Assembly: GCA_964408235.1 (NCBI GenBank)
Contig: CAYOYN010000011.1
Coordinates: 1-21,556, forward strand
Length of the DNA stretch: 21,556 bases
Direction of reading: 5' to 3'
From: SICU01 sp964408235
Lineage (GTDB): Archaea; Nanobdellota; Nanobdellia; Pacearchaeales; GW2011-AR1
Part shown: positions 13,858 to 20,723 of the stretch, one piece after another
Numbering within the stretch: the first letter of the stretch is position 1
Layout: each line of letters begins with the position of its first letter
The notes under the pieces: generated by a model
Told to the model about the DNA's origin: nothing
What the model saw: the letters and a program-made list of their open reading frames with translations, nothing else
The model's database searches: none
Translations under genes and position numbers: made by a program

Positions 13858-14721
13858 TTAATTGTTAAATTTTTGTAAACGCATTTTTTGATGCTTTAAT
13901 CTTTTTCTTCTTTGCAAATAAAGATAAACAATAATACCTATTATGATTAGCCAGATTAAAATTGAACCGAACGATACTGAAGATTTTACTTTTGTATTTT
14001 CAAATGCTAATTCGCTGAAGGCTACTTCTTGAGAGACTTTCCTTCTCTCGCTTATCTCATCATTATATTCTAAATTAACTATTATATTCCCAGACTTTAA
14101 TGCTGCATCAAAAGTTACAGTAGTATCTTCATTAGAACCTAATTCACCTAAAATTTTAACGCGTCCGCCTTCAACCTTAGCATTTTCTTGTTCCGGAACC
14201 TCTACAGTTATTGATTGGGCATTTTTTTCGCCAACATTAACAATTCCCAATACAAGCTTATTAGTTGCGAAAGAATAACTATCTAGCGTAATAATAAAAT
14301 CAGTTCTTACTTCATGTACTGAAATATTAAAATCACTTATTTTTGCCAACTGAGAATCTGAATTTATCCAAGTTTTAAGACTTAATTTTTGATCTCCATC
14401 CAAAGAATTTGAGTCTACTCTAACTTTGTAAGGCACTATCCAAAATGAATTAAAATCTCTTTGATAAGTCCCGCCTTGAATTTTTTCAACCTTTGAAAAA
14501 CCTGGCTCCAAACTAAATGGATAATCCTCTACAAACTCTAAATTTATTGTCCCGCATTCAGGATTTTCTGTTCCAGATATTTGAAATAATAATTTTACAA
14601 CCTCTCCAGGAACTGCGGAAACAGGATCTTGGTTGATTAATGTAGGGGTTAAAGTACAAACTGCCGACGATAATTGAATTAAAAGTAAGCTAAAAGCTAG
14701 CATCATCAAAATCTTTTTCAT
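13858..14721 (-). CDS. Secreted, membrane-anchored beta-sandwich protein, second copy at the ABC locus
   Basis: With the ATG at 14721 this is a 287-residue protein. It has a signal peptide (KKILMMLAFSLLLIQLSSA), two beta-rich domains, a C-terminal membrane helix (about 252-270) and a basic tail (QRRKRLKHQK). Two cysteines in the first domain (in AVCTLTP and PECGT) could form a disulfide outside the cell. Its architecture copies that of the adaptor upstream of the permeases, but sequence similarity is low. An ATG six codons earlier is possible, but the TATA-like box lies 26 nt before the ATG at 14721. It is convergent with permease 2, so it has its own promoter yet sits at the same locus. A role as a second external partner is inference. 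Confidence 0.68.
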   Translation of the reverse strand: MKKILMMLAFSLLLIQLSSAVCTLTPTLINQDPVSAVPGEVVKLLFQISGTENPECGTINLEFVEDYPFSLEPGFSKVEKIQGGTYQRDFNSFWIVPYKVRVDSNSLDGDQKLSLKTWINSDSQLAKISDFNISVHEVRTDFIITLDSYSFATNKLVLGIVNVGEKNAQSITVEVPEQENAKVEGGRVKILGELGSNEDTTVTFDAALKSGNIIVNLEYNDEISERRKVSQEVAFSELAFENTKVKSSVSFGSILIWLIIIGIIVYLYLQRRKRLKHQKMRLQKFNN

Positions 14722-14741
14722 GTTTTTATTTAGAGACATTA

Positions 14742-14752
14742 GCTTATAAATG
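14742..14752 (-). promoter_or_regulatory. TATA-like box for the second beta-sandwich gene
   Basis: Minus-strand CATTTATAAGC is centred about 26 nt before the ATG at 14721. It is too close to the alternative ATG at 14739, which supports the shorter start. Confidence 0.5.
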
Positions 14753-14773
14753 TTACATAAAATGCTATAAAAA

Positions 14774-14782
14774 TTTATAAAG
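14774..14782 (+). promoter_or_regulatory. TATA-like box for the zinc-ribbon miniprotein
   Basis: TTTATAAAG would place transcription start near 14803, leaving a leader of about 13 nt. The leader contains GAGG 5 nt before the ATG at 14816, so unlike most first genes here this mRNA would carry a ribosome-binding site. Confidence 0.45.
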
Positions 14783-14815
14783 AGTTAATTGTTCAGTCAG
14801 CTAAAAGAGGAAAAA

Positions 14816-15004
14816 ATGGCAAGTAAATGCGTATATTGTAAAGCTGAAATAACCGACGATAGAGCGGTTGATGTTTGCACCCCTTGTGGAAGAGGAATAT
14901 GGGGCGACAAAATGTTTCAGGCAATAATAAGCAACATGGGTTCTGCCCGAGATAAAGGAGACCTTTATCAGGGAAGCGTGACTTCTAATAAGCAAGCAGC
15001 TTAA
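14816..15004 (+). CDS. 62-residue zinc-ribbon protein, unknown function
   Basis: The protein begins MASKCVYCKAEI and has four cysteines in two CxxC pairs (5/8 and 21/24), a compact treble-clef or zinc-ribbon arrangement. An amphipathic helix follows (DKMFQAIISNMGSARDKGDL). The ATG at 14816 follows GAGG by 5 nt; the frame opens nine codons earlier but without a better start. I do not recognise a named family. It is immediately upstream of, and co-directional with, the ribosomal/RNA polymerase cluster, but rpl21e has its own promoter. A role in transcription or translation is a guess from neighbourhood and small zinc-ribbon design. Confidence 0.7.
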   Translation: MASKCVYCKAEITDDRAVDVCTPCGRGIWGDKMFQAIISNMGSARDKGDLYQGSVTSNKQAA

Positions 15005-15015
15005 GTCTGCGGAAG

Positions 15016-15026
15016 CTTTTTAAAGG
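15016..15026 (+). promoter_or_regulatory. TATA-like box for the rpl21e operon
   Basis: CTTTTTAAAGG is centred about 25 nt before the rpl21e ATG at 15046, giving a leaderless mRNA. It is probably the main promoter for the genes from rpl21e to rps11. Confidence 0.55.
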
Positions 15027-15045
15027 TCCCTCATCAGATATTTCT

Positions 15046-15312
15046 ATGTTAACTAACAAAAATATCAGAGCTAGAGGAAAAATATCCTTTACTAAGTATT
15101 TCCAACAGTTTAATGAAGGAGATAGCGTGGCTATTGTAAGAGACTTAGCAGTTCAAAGCCCTGGATTCCCTAGAAGAATACAAGGAAGGACAGGAATAGT
15201 AATCGGAAAGAGAGGAGAGTCCTATATTGTTTCAATAAAAGACTATACAAAACCTAAAACATATATTGTTAAGCCAGTACATTTGAAGAAAATAGAGGTA
15301 ACTCAGAAATGA
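15046..15312 (+). CDS. rpl21e: Large-subunit ribosomal protein L21e
   Basis: The 88-residue sequence has the L21e pattern: RARGKISFTKYFQQFNEGD, then PGFPRRIQGRTGIVIGKRG and SYIVSIKDY. It is an archaeal/eukaryotic protein of the large subunit. The length is near the family norm (about 95-100), slightly short. It opens the translation/transcription cluster from a leaderless promoter, and its stop overlaps the rpoF start by ATGA. Pairing of rpl21e with rpoF and a DUF655 gene is a well-known archaeal arrangement. Confidence 0.93.
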   Translation: MLTNKNIRARGKISFTKYFQQFNEGDSVAIVRDLAVQSPGFPRRIQGRTGIVIGKRGESYIVSIKDYTKPKTYIVKPVHLKKIEVTQK

Positions 15313-15608
15313 TCTTAAAAATGACTCCGGTTCATCTTGGAGATGTTAAAGAATTATCAGGAGATTTAGAATCAAAACCTGAATTGAGAGATTATCTTAA
15401 AGAATTTTCCAAACTAGACAAAAAAGCAGCAGATGCTCTTCTTGAAAGCCTAAAAGGATTAGGAAATTTAAAACTTAAAGATGAAGTTTTAGTTAAAATA
15501 GTTGATTTGCTTCCAAAGGATTCAGATTCACTTATAAAAATATTGAATGATGTTTCCCTTGATGAAAAAGAATTGAATGATATTTTAGCGGCGGTTAAGG
15601 AGTACTAA
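15309..15608 (+). CDS. rpoF: RNA polymerase subunit F (Rpb4 homologue)
   Basis: The 99-residue helical protein fits archaeal RpoF: a short N-terminal strand region (MTPVHLGDVKELSGDL), then an HRDC-like helical bundle (LREYLKEFSKL-type, DALLESLKGL, VDLLPKDSDSL). RpoF pairs with RpoE (not in this window) to form the polymerase stalk. It follows rpl21e with an ATGA overlap, and GAGGT lies about 9 nt before its start. There is no cysteine or other special motif, so the call rests on fold pattern, length and the conserved neighbourhood. Confidence 0.85.
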   Translation: MILKMTPVHLGDVKELSGDLESKPELRDYLKEFSKLDKKAADALLESLKGLGNLKLKDEVLVKIVDLLPKDSDSLIKILNDVSLDEKELNDILAAVKEY

Positions 15609-15610
15609 AC

Positions 15611-16150
15611 ATGATGAAAAAAGACGATTATGCTTTAGTATTAGATTATCTATCGAATGGTTACCCTATGGCTGGAAATATGAGACCTGTTGTTCAAGCA
15701 ATAGGAACTCAGCATTTAGCATTACTTGAATTAGCACCTATAAGAGGGGCTCAAATAACAGTTAAAGAAAAGGTTTATATAGGTCCGGAAAAGAGAGACA
15801 AGATATACTACATTATCGGCAGATTACGTGTCGATAAGTTAACTGAAACGGCTAAGATCCAATTACAAGAGTTCATAGAAACTTATGTTGGGGAGCATGA
15901 ACAAGAATTTGTAAAATTCTTTAATTCTGCTCAGGCAATCAACACAAGGTTACATCAACTTGAACTTCTTCCAGGATTTGGCCGTAAACATACACAAGAA
16001 TTACTTAACGTCAGAAACGAAAAGACATTCGAGTCTTTTGAAGAAATAAGACAGAGAGTCAAAAGCGCTCCTGACCCAAAGAAAGCAATAGAAAAAAGAA
16101 TTCTTGAAGAGTTAACAGAAAACCCTAGACAAAGGTTATTCGTAATGTGA
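15611..16150 (+). CDS. DUF655 protein, predicted RNA/DNA-binding (OB-like and HhH)
   Basis: The 179-residue protein begins with DDYALVLDYLSNGYP and has an OB-like beta region (LALLELAPIRGAQITVKEKVYI-type, split around residues 33-60). A helix-hairpin-helix follows, LLPGFGRKHTQELLNVR, and it ends in NPRQRLFV. This is COG1491/DUF655, a conserved archaeal family encoded next to rpoF; a nucleic-acid role is likely but its function is unproven. AAGGAG lies 8 nt before the first ATG; a second ATG follows directly. In many archaea rsmA/ksgA comes next; here rps13 follows 4 bases later, so two separate conserved clusters are joined. Confidence 0.88.
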   Translation: MMKKDDYALVLDYLSNGYPMAGNMRPVVQAIGTQHLALLELAPIRGAQITVKEKVYIGPEKRDKIYYIIGRLRVDKLTETAKIQLQEFIETYVGEHEQEFVKFFNSAQAINTRLHQLELLPGFGRKHTQELLNVRNEKTFESFEEIRQRVKSAPDPKKAIEKRILEELTENPRQRLFVM

Positions 16151-16154
16151 TAAT

Positions 16155-16673
16155 ATGGCAGAAGAAAAAACAGAAAAACAGATACAGAAGAAAGAACCTA
16201 AGTTGGACTTCAAATTAAAACAACAAAAGGAAGAAGAATTCTTAGAATCTCTTGTTAGAATCCATGGAAAAGATATTCCTGGAAACAAAAAGATTTACCC
16301 TGGATTAACATATATCAAAGGAGTTTCATGGGCAGTTTCAAATGCTATTTGTAGAATATTAAAGTTTAATAAAAATATAAAGATTTCTGAATTATCTAAA
16401 AAACAAATTGAAGAAATAGAAGCATTCTTGCAGAAGCCAACTATGTATGATTATATGAAAAATAGACAAAGAGATTATGACACTGGCGAATCTAAACACT
16501 TGTTAACAAATGAATTAGATATGGTTAAAGACTTTGACATAAAGAGAATGAGACAGATAAAGAGTTACAAAGGTATGCGTCATGCTCTTAAACAACCTGT
16601 TAGAGGACAAAGAACCAGAAGCCACTTTAGAACTACTGGTGTTGCTGTGGGGGTCAAGAAGAAAGCCAAATGA
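16155..16673 (+). CDS. rps13: Small-subunit ribosomal protein S13
   Basis: The 172-residue S13 has the GLTYIKGVSWAVSNAICRIL helix-turn-helix near residues 49-68, then SELSKKQIEEIEAF, and the rRNA-binding tail SYKGMRHALKQPVRGQRTRS. It sits in the small-subunit head and contacts tRNA. A Lys/Glu-rich extension of about 30 residues precedes the core, making it longer than many archaeal homologues (about 150). It opens the classic archaeal S13-S4-S11-RpoD series. Only a weak GTGAT is seen before the start, so coupling to the DUF655 gene 4 bases upstream is probable. Confidence 0.95.
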   Translation: MAEEKTEKQIQKKEPKLDFKLKQQKEEEFLESLVRIHGKDIPGNKKIYPGLTYIKGVSWAVSNAICRILKFNKNIKISELSKKQIEEIEAFLQKPTMYDYMKNRQRDYDTGESKHLLTNELDMVKDFDIKRMRQIKSYKGMRHALKQPVRGQRTRSHFRTTGVAVGVKKKAK

Positions 16674-17146
16674 TCCGCAAAAAAAACCAGTTCTCATGGC
16701 CAAGAAAACTTTATGATAAAATTAGAATTAGCGATGAGAATAAGTTAGTTGAAGAGTATGGATTGAAAAACAAAAGAGAAATATGGAAAGCTGAAGCTAA
16801 AATAAAATATTTCAGAGACAGAGCAAAATTCTTGATTACTGCATCTACAGAAGAACAAGAAAAATTCTTTTCTAAACTTAGAAGTATCGGATTGAACGTC
16901 AAGACTATAGCGGATGTTCTTGCATTAAATAAGGAAGATTTGCTTAAGAGAAGACTTGCAACAGTTGTTTGGAAGAAAGGACTAGCTAATACCGCAAGAC
17001 AAGCTAGACAATTTATAGTTCACAAAAAAGTTTTTGTTGAAGACCAAGCAGTTGACGTTCCAAGTTTCATAGTCCCTATAGACTTAGAGTCAAACATTAC
17101 ATTGAAAACTAAAACTATAAAGGCTAAAGAGGAGAAAGAACAATGA
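16670..17146 (+). CDS. rps4: Small-subunit ribosomal protein S4
   Basis: The 158-residue protein carries the S4 RNA-binding domain around residues 90-140 (RRLATVVWKKGLANTARQAR and FIVHKKVFVED). An N-terminal region with KIKYFRDRAKF is typical of archaeal S4 (S9e-like in eukaryotes). It binds 16S rRNA early in small-subunit assembly. Its ATG overlaps the S13 stop (ATGA), and a GGGGGT run lies upstream. It is slightly shorter than many archaeal homologues (about 170-180), ending in a Lys/Glu tail. Confidence 0.94.
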   Translation: MIRKKNQFSWPRKLYDKIRISDENKLVEEYGLKNKREIWKAEAKIKYFRDRAKFLITASTEEQEKFFSKLRSIGLNVKTIADVLALNKEDLLKRRLATVVWKKGLANTARQARQFIVHKKVFVEDQAVDVPSFIVPIDLESNITLKTKTIKAKEEKEQ

Positions 17147-17631
17147 AAAAGGAAATGAAGACTGAAAAAATGGAAGAAGAAATTAAAGAAATAGAAACTA
17201 TCGAAGAATCTGAAGAAGCTCCAGCTGAAAATGTTGAAATTAAAGAAGAAAAAGTAGAAGTTGTTCCTGGAATAGCCTATGTTTTCGGAAGTTATAACAA
17301 CACTATAGTTCACATCACAGACTTATCTGGAAGCACAATAACTAGAATAAGTGGTGGAATGGTTACAAAGCACTCTCGTTTGAAAGCTAACCCTACAACT
17401 GCTATGTTCGTTGCTAAAAGAGCTGCCGAATTCGCTAGAGATGCAGGAATTAATGCGCTTTACATCAGAACAAGAGGTAAAACAAATTCTCCTGGAATTG
17501 GTCCTGGGGCTCACGCAGCTGTTAAAACATTAAGTAAGGAAGGATTCAAGATATTAGGAGTTCTAGACACTCATAGAGTTCCTAGAGGCGGACCTAAGAA
17601 GAAAGGAGGTAAGAGAGGAAGAAGGGTTTAA
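17143..17631 (+). CDS. rps11: Small-subunit ribosomal protein S11 with acidic N-terminal extension
   Basis: The core from about residue 41 matches S11: IAYVFGSYNNTIVHITDLSG, then TKHSRLKANPTTAMFVAKRA, IRTRGK and a GPGAHAAVKTL stretch. S11 lies on the small-subunit platform beside the mRNA exit. Two features are unusual. The first 40 residues form a Glu/Lys-rich extension absent from typical ~130-residue archaeal S11. Near the C-terminus, the usual TPIPHDG-type motif is replaced by THRVPRGG, although the GGKRGRRV end is kept. The start overlaps the S4 stop, with GAGGAG upstream. A T-run follows the stop. Confidence 0.93.
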   Translation: MKKEMKTEKMEEEIKEIETIEESEEAPAENVEIKEEKVEVVPGIAYVFGSYNNTIVHITDLSGSTITRISGGMVTKHSRLKANPTTAMFVAKRAAEFARDAGINALYIRTRGKTNSPGIGPGAHAAVKTLSKEGFKILGVLDTHRVPRGGPKKKGGKRGRRV

Positions 17632-17635
17632 AGAA

Positions 17636-17645
17636 CATTTAAAAG
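17636..17645 (+). promoter_or_regulatory. TATA-like box for rpoD
   Basis: CATTTAAAAG is centred about 26 nt before the rpoD ATG at 17667. It suggests that RpoD, L18e, L13 and S9 can be transcribed separately from the upstream ribosomal genes. Confidence 0.5.
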
Positions 17646-17647
17646 CC

Positions 17648-17654
17648 TTTTTTT
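17648..17654 (+). terminator. T-run in the rps11-rpoD gap
   Basis: Seven T residues lie 16 nt after the rps11 stop, within the rpoD promoter region. They could end part of the upstream transcript. No stem precedes them. Confidence 0.35.
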
Positions 17655-17666
17655 CAAATAAATAAT

Positions 17667-18365
17667 ATGGAAGTTGTTGTAAAGACCCCTGAGAAGATGA
17701 TTCTTAGAACTGAAATGAATTATTCTATTCTAAATGCAATTAGAAGAAGCGTTGAAGAAATTCCTACTCTTGCTATTGATGAAGTTGAAATATTCAAGAA
17801 TGACTCAGCATTATATGATGAAGTACTAGCTCACAGAATTGGACTAGTTCCGATAAAGAACGATGGAAAAATATCCTCAAAAACTACAGGAACATTATCC
17901 TTAAAGAAAGTTGGACCTGGAACAGTTTATTCAGGAGATTTCAAAGGAGATCTAAAAGTTGTTTTCAATTCAATCCCTTTAACATTGCTTGAGAAAGATC
18001 AAGAAATAGAGTTGACTGCTACTGCAAATGTTGCGAGCGGATTAGAACACACAAAACACGTGCCTGGATTAATTTATTATAGAAACTTGTTTGAAGTTAA
18101 ATCTGGAAATGTAAAAATAGATTCAATAGTCCAAGAATTTTCAGGAGCTATCAAACACGAGAAAAAAGGTGCTAAATGGGTTTGCGATCTTAACGATAAT
18201 CAAGTTGATGAAATTAGAAAATTAGACAAAGATTCAATTTCAGACAGCAAAGAATATTTAGTTTTTGTTGAGTCTTTCGGAATGATTGACGCTGAAAAAA
18301 TATTTACAAGAGCAATCGAAACCTTGCAAGAGAATCTAGAAGCTTTTGAAAAATCTTTGAAGTAA
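17667..18365 (+). CDS. rpoD: RNA polymerase subunit D (Rpb3/alpha homologue)
   Basis: The 232-residue product has the alpha-like motif MNYSILNAIRRSVEEIPTLAIDEVEI followed by ALYDEVLAHRIGLVPI, which forms the dimer interface with RpoL and nucleates polymerase assembly (shown here as two pieces for length). Later segments with ATANVASGLEHTKHVPG are typical. Many archaeal D subunits carry an iron-sulfur domain with four cysteines; this one has a single cysteine (in WVCDL) and therefore no cluster site. It has its own TATA-like box 26 nt upstream and is followed after one base by rpl18e. Confidence 0.95.
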   Translation: MEVVVKTPEKMILRTEMNYSILNAIRRSVEEIPTLAIDEVEIFKNDSALYDEVLAHRIGLVPIKNDGKISSKTTGTLSLKKVGPGTVYSGDFKGDLKVVFNSIPLTLLEKDQEIELTATANVASGLEHTKHVPGLIYYRNLFEVKSGNVKIDSIVQEFSGAIKHEKKGAKWVCDLNDNQVDEIRKLDKDSISDSKEYLVFVESFGMIDAEKIFTRAIETLQENLEAFEKSLK

Positions 18366-18366
18366 A

Positions 18367-18735
18367 ATGATAAGCAATACATCTATAGCAAAAAGAATTC
18401 CAAGAAAAATGGACACTTACATAGTAGACACAATATTCGCTGCTAAGAAATCCAAAAATTGGAACAAAATTGCACAAATAATATCCGGCGGAAGAAGAAG
18501 ATATTCAGATGTTAATATCGGTAGGATAGAAAAAGAATCAAATGATGGGGATGTAATAATAGTACCTGGAAAAGTTTTAGGAAATGGAAATTTAACTAAA
18601 AAAATAAAGGTTTGCGCATTATATTTTTCAGAATCTGCCCATGAGAAAATAAAACAAGGAAAGAGTGAAGGAGTTAAATTAATTGATGAAATTAAAAAAA
18701 ATCCAGAAGCAAAAGGAGTAAAAATACTAATATGA
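18367..18735 (+). CDS. rpl18e: Large-subunit ribosomal protein L18e
   Basis: The 122-residue protein matches archaeal L18e, a homologue of bacterial L15: RRRYSDVNIGRIEKES, VPGKVLGNGNLTKKIKVCAL, then FSESAHEKI and a basic end. It is a large-subunit protein specific to archaea and eukaryotes under this name. Spacing to rpoD is 1 base and its stop overlaps the L13 start by ATGA, so the four genes rpoD to rps9 are one unit. Length is normal. Confidence 0.94.
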   Translation: MISNTSIAKRIPRKMDTYIVDTIFAAKKSKNWNKIAQIISGGRRRYSDVNIGRIEKESNDGDVIIVPGKVLGNGNLTKKIKVCALYFSESAHEKIKQGKSEGVKLIDEIKKNPEAKGVKILI

Positions 18736-19136
18736 ATAAAATAGTAATTGACGCAAATAATGCAGTTCTTGGAAGACTTGCAAGTTATGTAGCCAAACAA
18801 GCATTATTAGGAAAAGAAGTTTCAGTATTAAATTGTGAAAAGGCAGTTGTATCTGGAAGCAGAAGAATAATCGTTGCAAAGTACCACACCTTAAGAACTA
18901 AAGGCGGTTCCTCATTAAAGGGCCCCGTATTCCCGACATTACCAGCTAGCATTGTTAAAAGAACCATAAGAGGAATGCTTTCTCATAAACAAGGAAGAGG
19001 AGCAGATGCATTCAAGAGAATAAAATGTTACGAAGGAATTCCAAAGGAATTTGTTGAATCTAAAAAACACAGCGTTGCTCAATCAACTGGAATGCTTTCA
19101 TTGACTTTAGCTGAAATAAGTGAGGAATTAAGATGA
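18732..19136 (+). CDS. rpl13: Large-subunit ribosomal protein L13
   Basis: The 134-residue protein has the L13 core: IDANNAVLGRLASYVAKQAL, NCEKAVVSGSR, and RTIRGMLSHKQGRGADAFKR, ending with LAEISEEL. It is a large-subunit protein important early in assembly. GGAGT lies about 11 nt before the start and the gene overlaps both neighbours by ATGA. Its length is close to other archaeal L13 proteins. Confidence 0.95.
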   Translation: MNKIVIDANNAVLGRLASYVAKQALLGKEVSVLNCEKAVVSGSRRIIVAKYHTLRTKGGSSLKGPVFPTLPASIVKRTIRGMLSHKQGRGADAFKRIKCYEGIPKEFVESKKHSVAQSTGMLSLTLAEISEELR

Positions 19137-19537
19137 AGGCGTTAATTAGGACTGCTGGAAAAAGAAAAACTTCCGTAGCTAAAATAATAGTTACAGAGGG
19201 TAATGGAAAAATCCATTATAATAACGGAGTTATTGAAAATATGAAGATGTTCCACAAGTTATCTTTATTGGAACCTATTAGAATGTATGAAAACACTATA
19301 GGTAAAATGAATTATGACTTATATTTGAAAGTAACAGGTGGAGGAAAGGAAGGACAGGTTCAAGCAGCTCGTTTGGCAATTGCTAAAGCCCTTGTTGCCC
19401 TAAGCAAAAGCTCTGAATTAAAGGAAGCATACTTAAAATACGATAGACATATGTTAGTAGCAGACGTAAGAAGAAAAGAACAACGTAAGCCTGGAGACTC
19501 TAAAGCTCGTTCTAAGAGGCAGAAATCCTACCGTTAA
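19133..19537 (+). CDS. rps9: Small-subunit ribosomal protein S9
   Basis: The 134-residue protein carries RTAGKRKTSVAKI at the start, KVTGGGKEGQVQAARLAIAK in the centre, and the universally conserved basic tail DSKARSKRQKSYR, which reaches the P-site tRNA. GAGGAA lies 6 nt before the ATG, and the gene overlaps L13. In many archaea rpoN and rpoK follow S9 directly; here a DUF4389 membrane-protein gene follows after one base. Confidence 0.96.
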   Translation: MKALIRTAGKRKTSVAKIIVTEGNGKIHYNNGVIENMKMFHKLSLLEPIRMYENTIGKMNYDLYLKVTGGGKEGQVQAARLAIAKALVALSKSSELKEAYLKYDRHMLVADVRRKEQRKPGDSKARSKRQKSYR

Positions 19538-19538
19538 A

Positions 19539-19844
19539 ATGAAAGATCAAAGACAAAACAAAAAACCAAAAAGATTTTCTCAAAGAAAAGAATCTTGGAT
19601 GAGACTTATTGTCGGAATTATTTCAGGAATAATTCTCGTAGCATGGAGATATTTGATAACCTTATTTGCGATAATCAACTTTTTTTATTCAATTTTTAGC
19701 GGCAAAAGACTTAAGGAATTAGCTACCCTTAGCGAGATATGGAATACTAACTGGTATCACTTCCAAAGATATATGATATTTATGACTAATTCAAGACCTT
19801 TTCCATTTACCCCTTTAGCAAAGGATATAAGCAAATACGAATAG
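19539..19844 (+). CDS. DUF4389-like small membrane protein
   Basis: The 101-residue protein has a very basic, Gln/Lys-rich N-terminus (about 22 residues), then two hydrophobic segments (about 23-38 and 40-55). A conserved-looking tail follows with WYHFQRYMIFMTNSRPFPF. The R-Y...PFPF ending and helical pair resemble DUF4389. Its role is unknown. It starts one base after the S9 stop, so it is expressed with the ribosomal genes and occupies the place usually held by rpoN. The basic N-terminus faces the cytoplasm by the positive-inside rule and could touch RNA or ribosomes, but that is a guess. Confidence 0.65.
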   Translation: MKDQRQNKKPKRFSQRKESWMRLIVGIISGIILVAWRYLITLFAIINFFYSIFSGKRLKELATLSEIWNTNWYHFQRYMIFMTNSRPFPFTPLAKDISKYE

Positions 19845-19858
19845 TTTTCTTTACAAAA

Positions 19859-19868
19859 CCTTTTAAAC
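19859..19868 (+). promoter_or_regulatory. TATA-like box for xerA
   Basis: CCTTTTAAAC has its TTTTAAA core centred near 19864, about 29 nt before the ATG at 19893. It favours that ATG or the one at 19899 over the upstream TTG. Confidence 0.45.
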
Positions 19869-19892
19869 AGAAGGTATATTTTATTCTTGGAG

Positions 19893-20723
19893 ATGGTGAT
19901 GGACACTTTAGGAAAATTACATACTGAATTAAAACTTCGAGGATTTTCTCCCTTAACCGTGAGAAATTATTCTTTCTTCGTTGATAAATTTTTGAAGAGC
20001 AATAATAAACCGGTAGAGGAATTAAATCAGGAAGACGTTAGGACCTATCTGGCCAGCATGTTTGAAGATAAATCAAAAAACACCATAATGCTTGCTGCTG
20101 CTGCATTGAAATTCTTTTTCACTGAAATATTAAAGAAAGAAGTTGGAGAAATTAAAATGCCTAAAAAAGACAAGAAACTCCCTGAAGTTTTGACTAAAGA
20201 AGAAGTTTCAAAGCTATTGAAATCAGCCGAAACTAGAAAGTCAAGATTAATTTTATCATTACTATATTCCTCAGGATTAAGGGTGTCCGAATTAGTTAAC
20301 TTAAGACCTCAAGATATTAATTTCGGAGAAAATATAGGATGGGTAAGATCTGGAAAAGGTTCAAAAGATAGAATGTTTACAGTTTCACCTGGACTAGCCA
20401 ATGAATTGAAAGAATACCTAAAAAAGAAAGATGGCGCAAAATACCTCTTTTCTCATGAAGAACCATTAACCACTAGAAACATTCAAAAGATAGTTAAAAA
20501 TTTGAGAAATAGGGCAGATATTCAAAAGAAAGTTACGCCTCACACGCTAAGGCATAGTTTTGCTACCCATCTTTTAGAAAGTGGAACAGACATTAGAATG
20601 ATTCAAGCCTTACTTGGACACTCTTCACTAAACACAACTCAATTATATACTCATATTTCTACAGACCAAATAAAGAAGATTACAAATCCATTGGATAGTT
20701 TATTGAATAATAAAACTCAATAA
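19893..20723 (+). CDS. xerA: Tyrosine recombinase XerA
   Basis: Numbered from the ATG at 19893 (276 residues), the active site is complete: Arg130 (SGLRVSEL), Lys155 (SGKGSKDR), His217 and Arg220 (TPHTLRHSFATHLLE), His243 (LLGHSS) and nucleophile Tyr252 (LYTH). An N-terminal SAM-like/core-binding domain (about 1-85) precedes it. Size and motifs match archaeal XerA, which resolves chromosome dimers at a dif site and works without a partner. Mobile-element integrases look alike, but the location next to ribosomal genes favours the housekeeping enzyme. Start alternatives are TTG 19887, GTG 19896 and ATG 19899. A short dif-like inverted repeat follows the stop codon. Confidence 0.9.
   Translation: MVMDTLGKLHTELKLRGFSPLTVRNYSFFVDKFLKSNNKPVEELNQEDVRTYLASMFEDKSKNTIMLAAAALKFFFTEILKKEVGEIKMPKKDKKLPEVLTKEEVSKLLKSAETRKSRLILSLLYSSGLRVSELVNLRPQDINFGENIGWVRSGKGSKDRMFTVSPGLANELKEYLKKKDGAKYLFSHEEPLTTRNIQKIVKNLRNRADIQKKVTPHTLRHSFATHLLESGTDIRMIQALLGHSSLNTTQLYTHISTDQIKKITNPLDSLLNNKTQ

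Noticed and set aside
19893..20723. XerA as integrase of a mobile element using the tRNA-Arg repeat
   Set aside because: The gene lies about 11.5 kb from the repeat with housekeeping genes in between and matches chromosomal XerA in size and motifs, so no link is supported.
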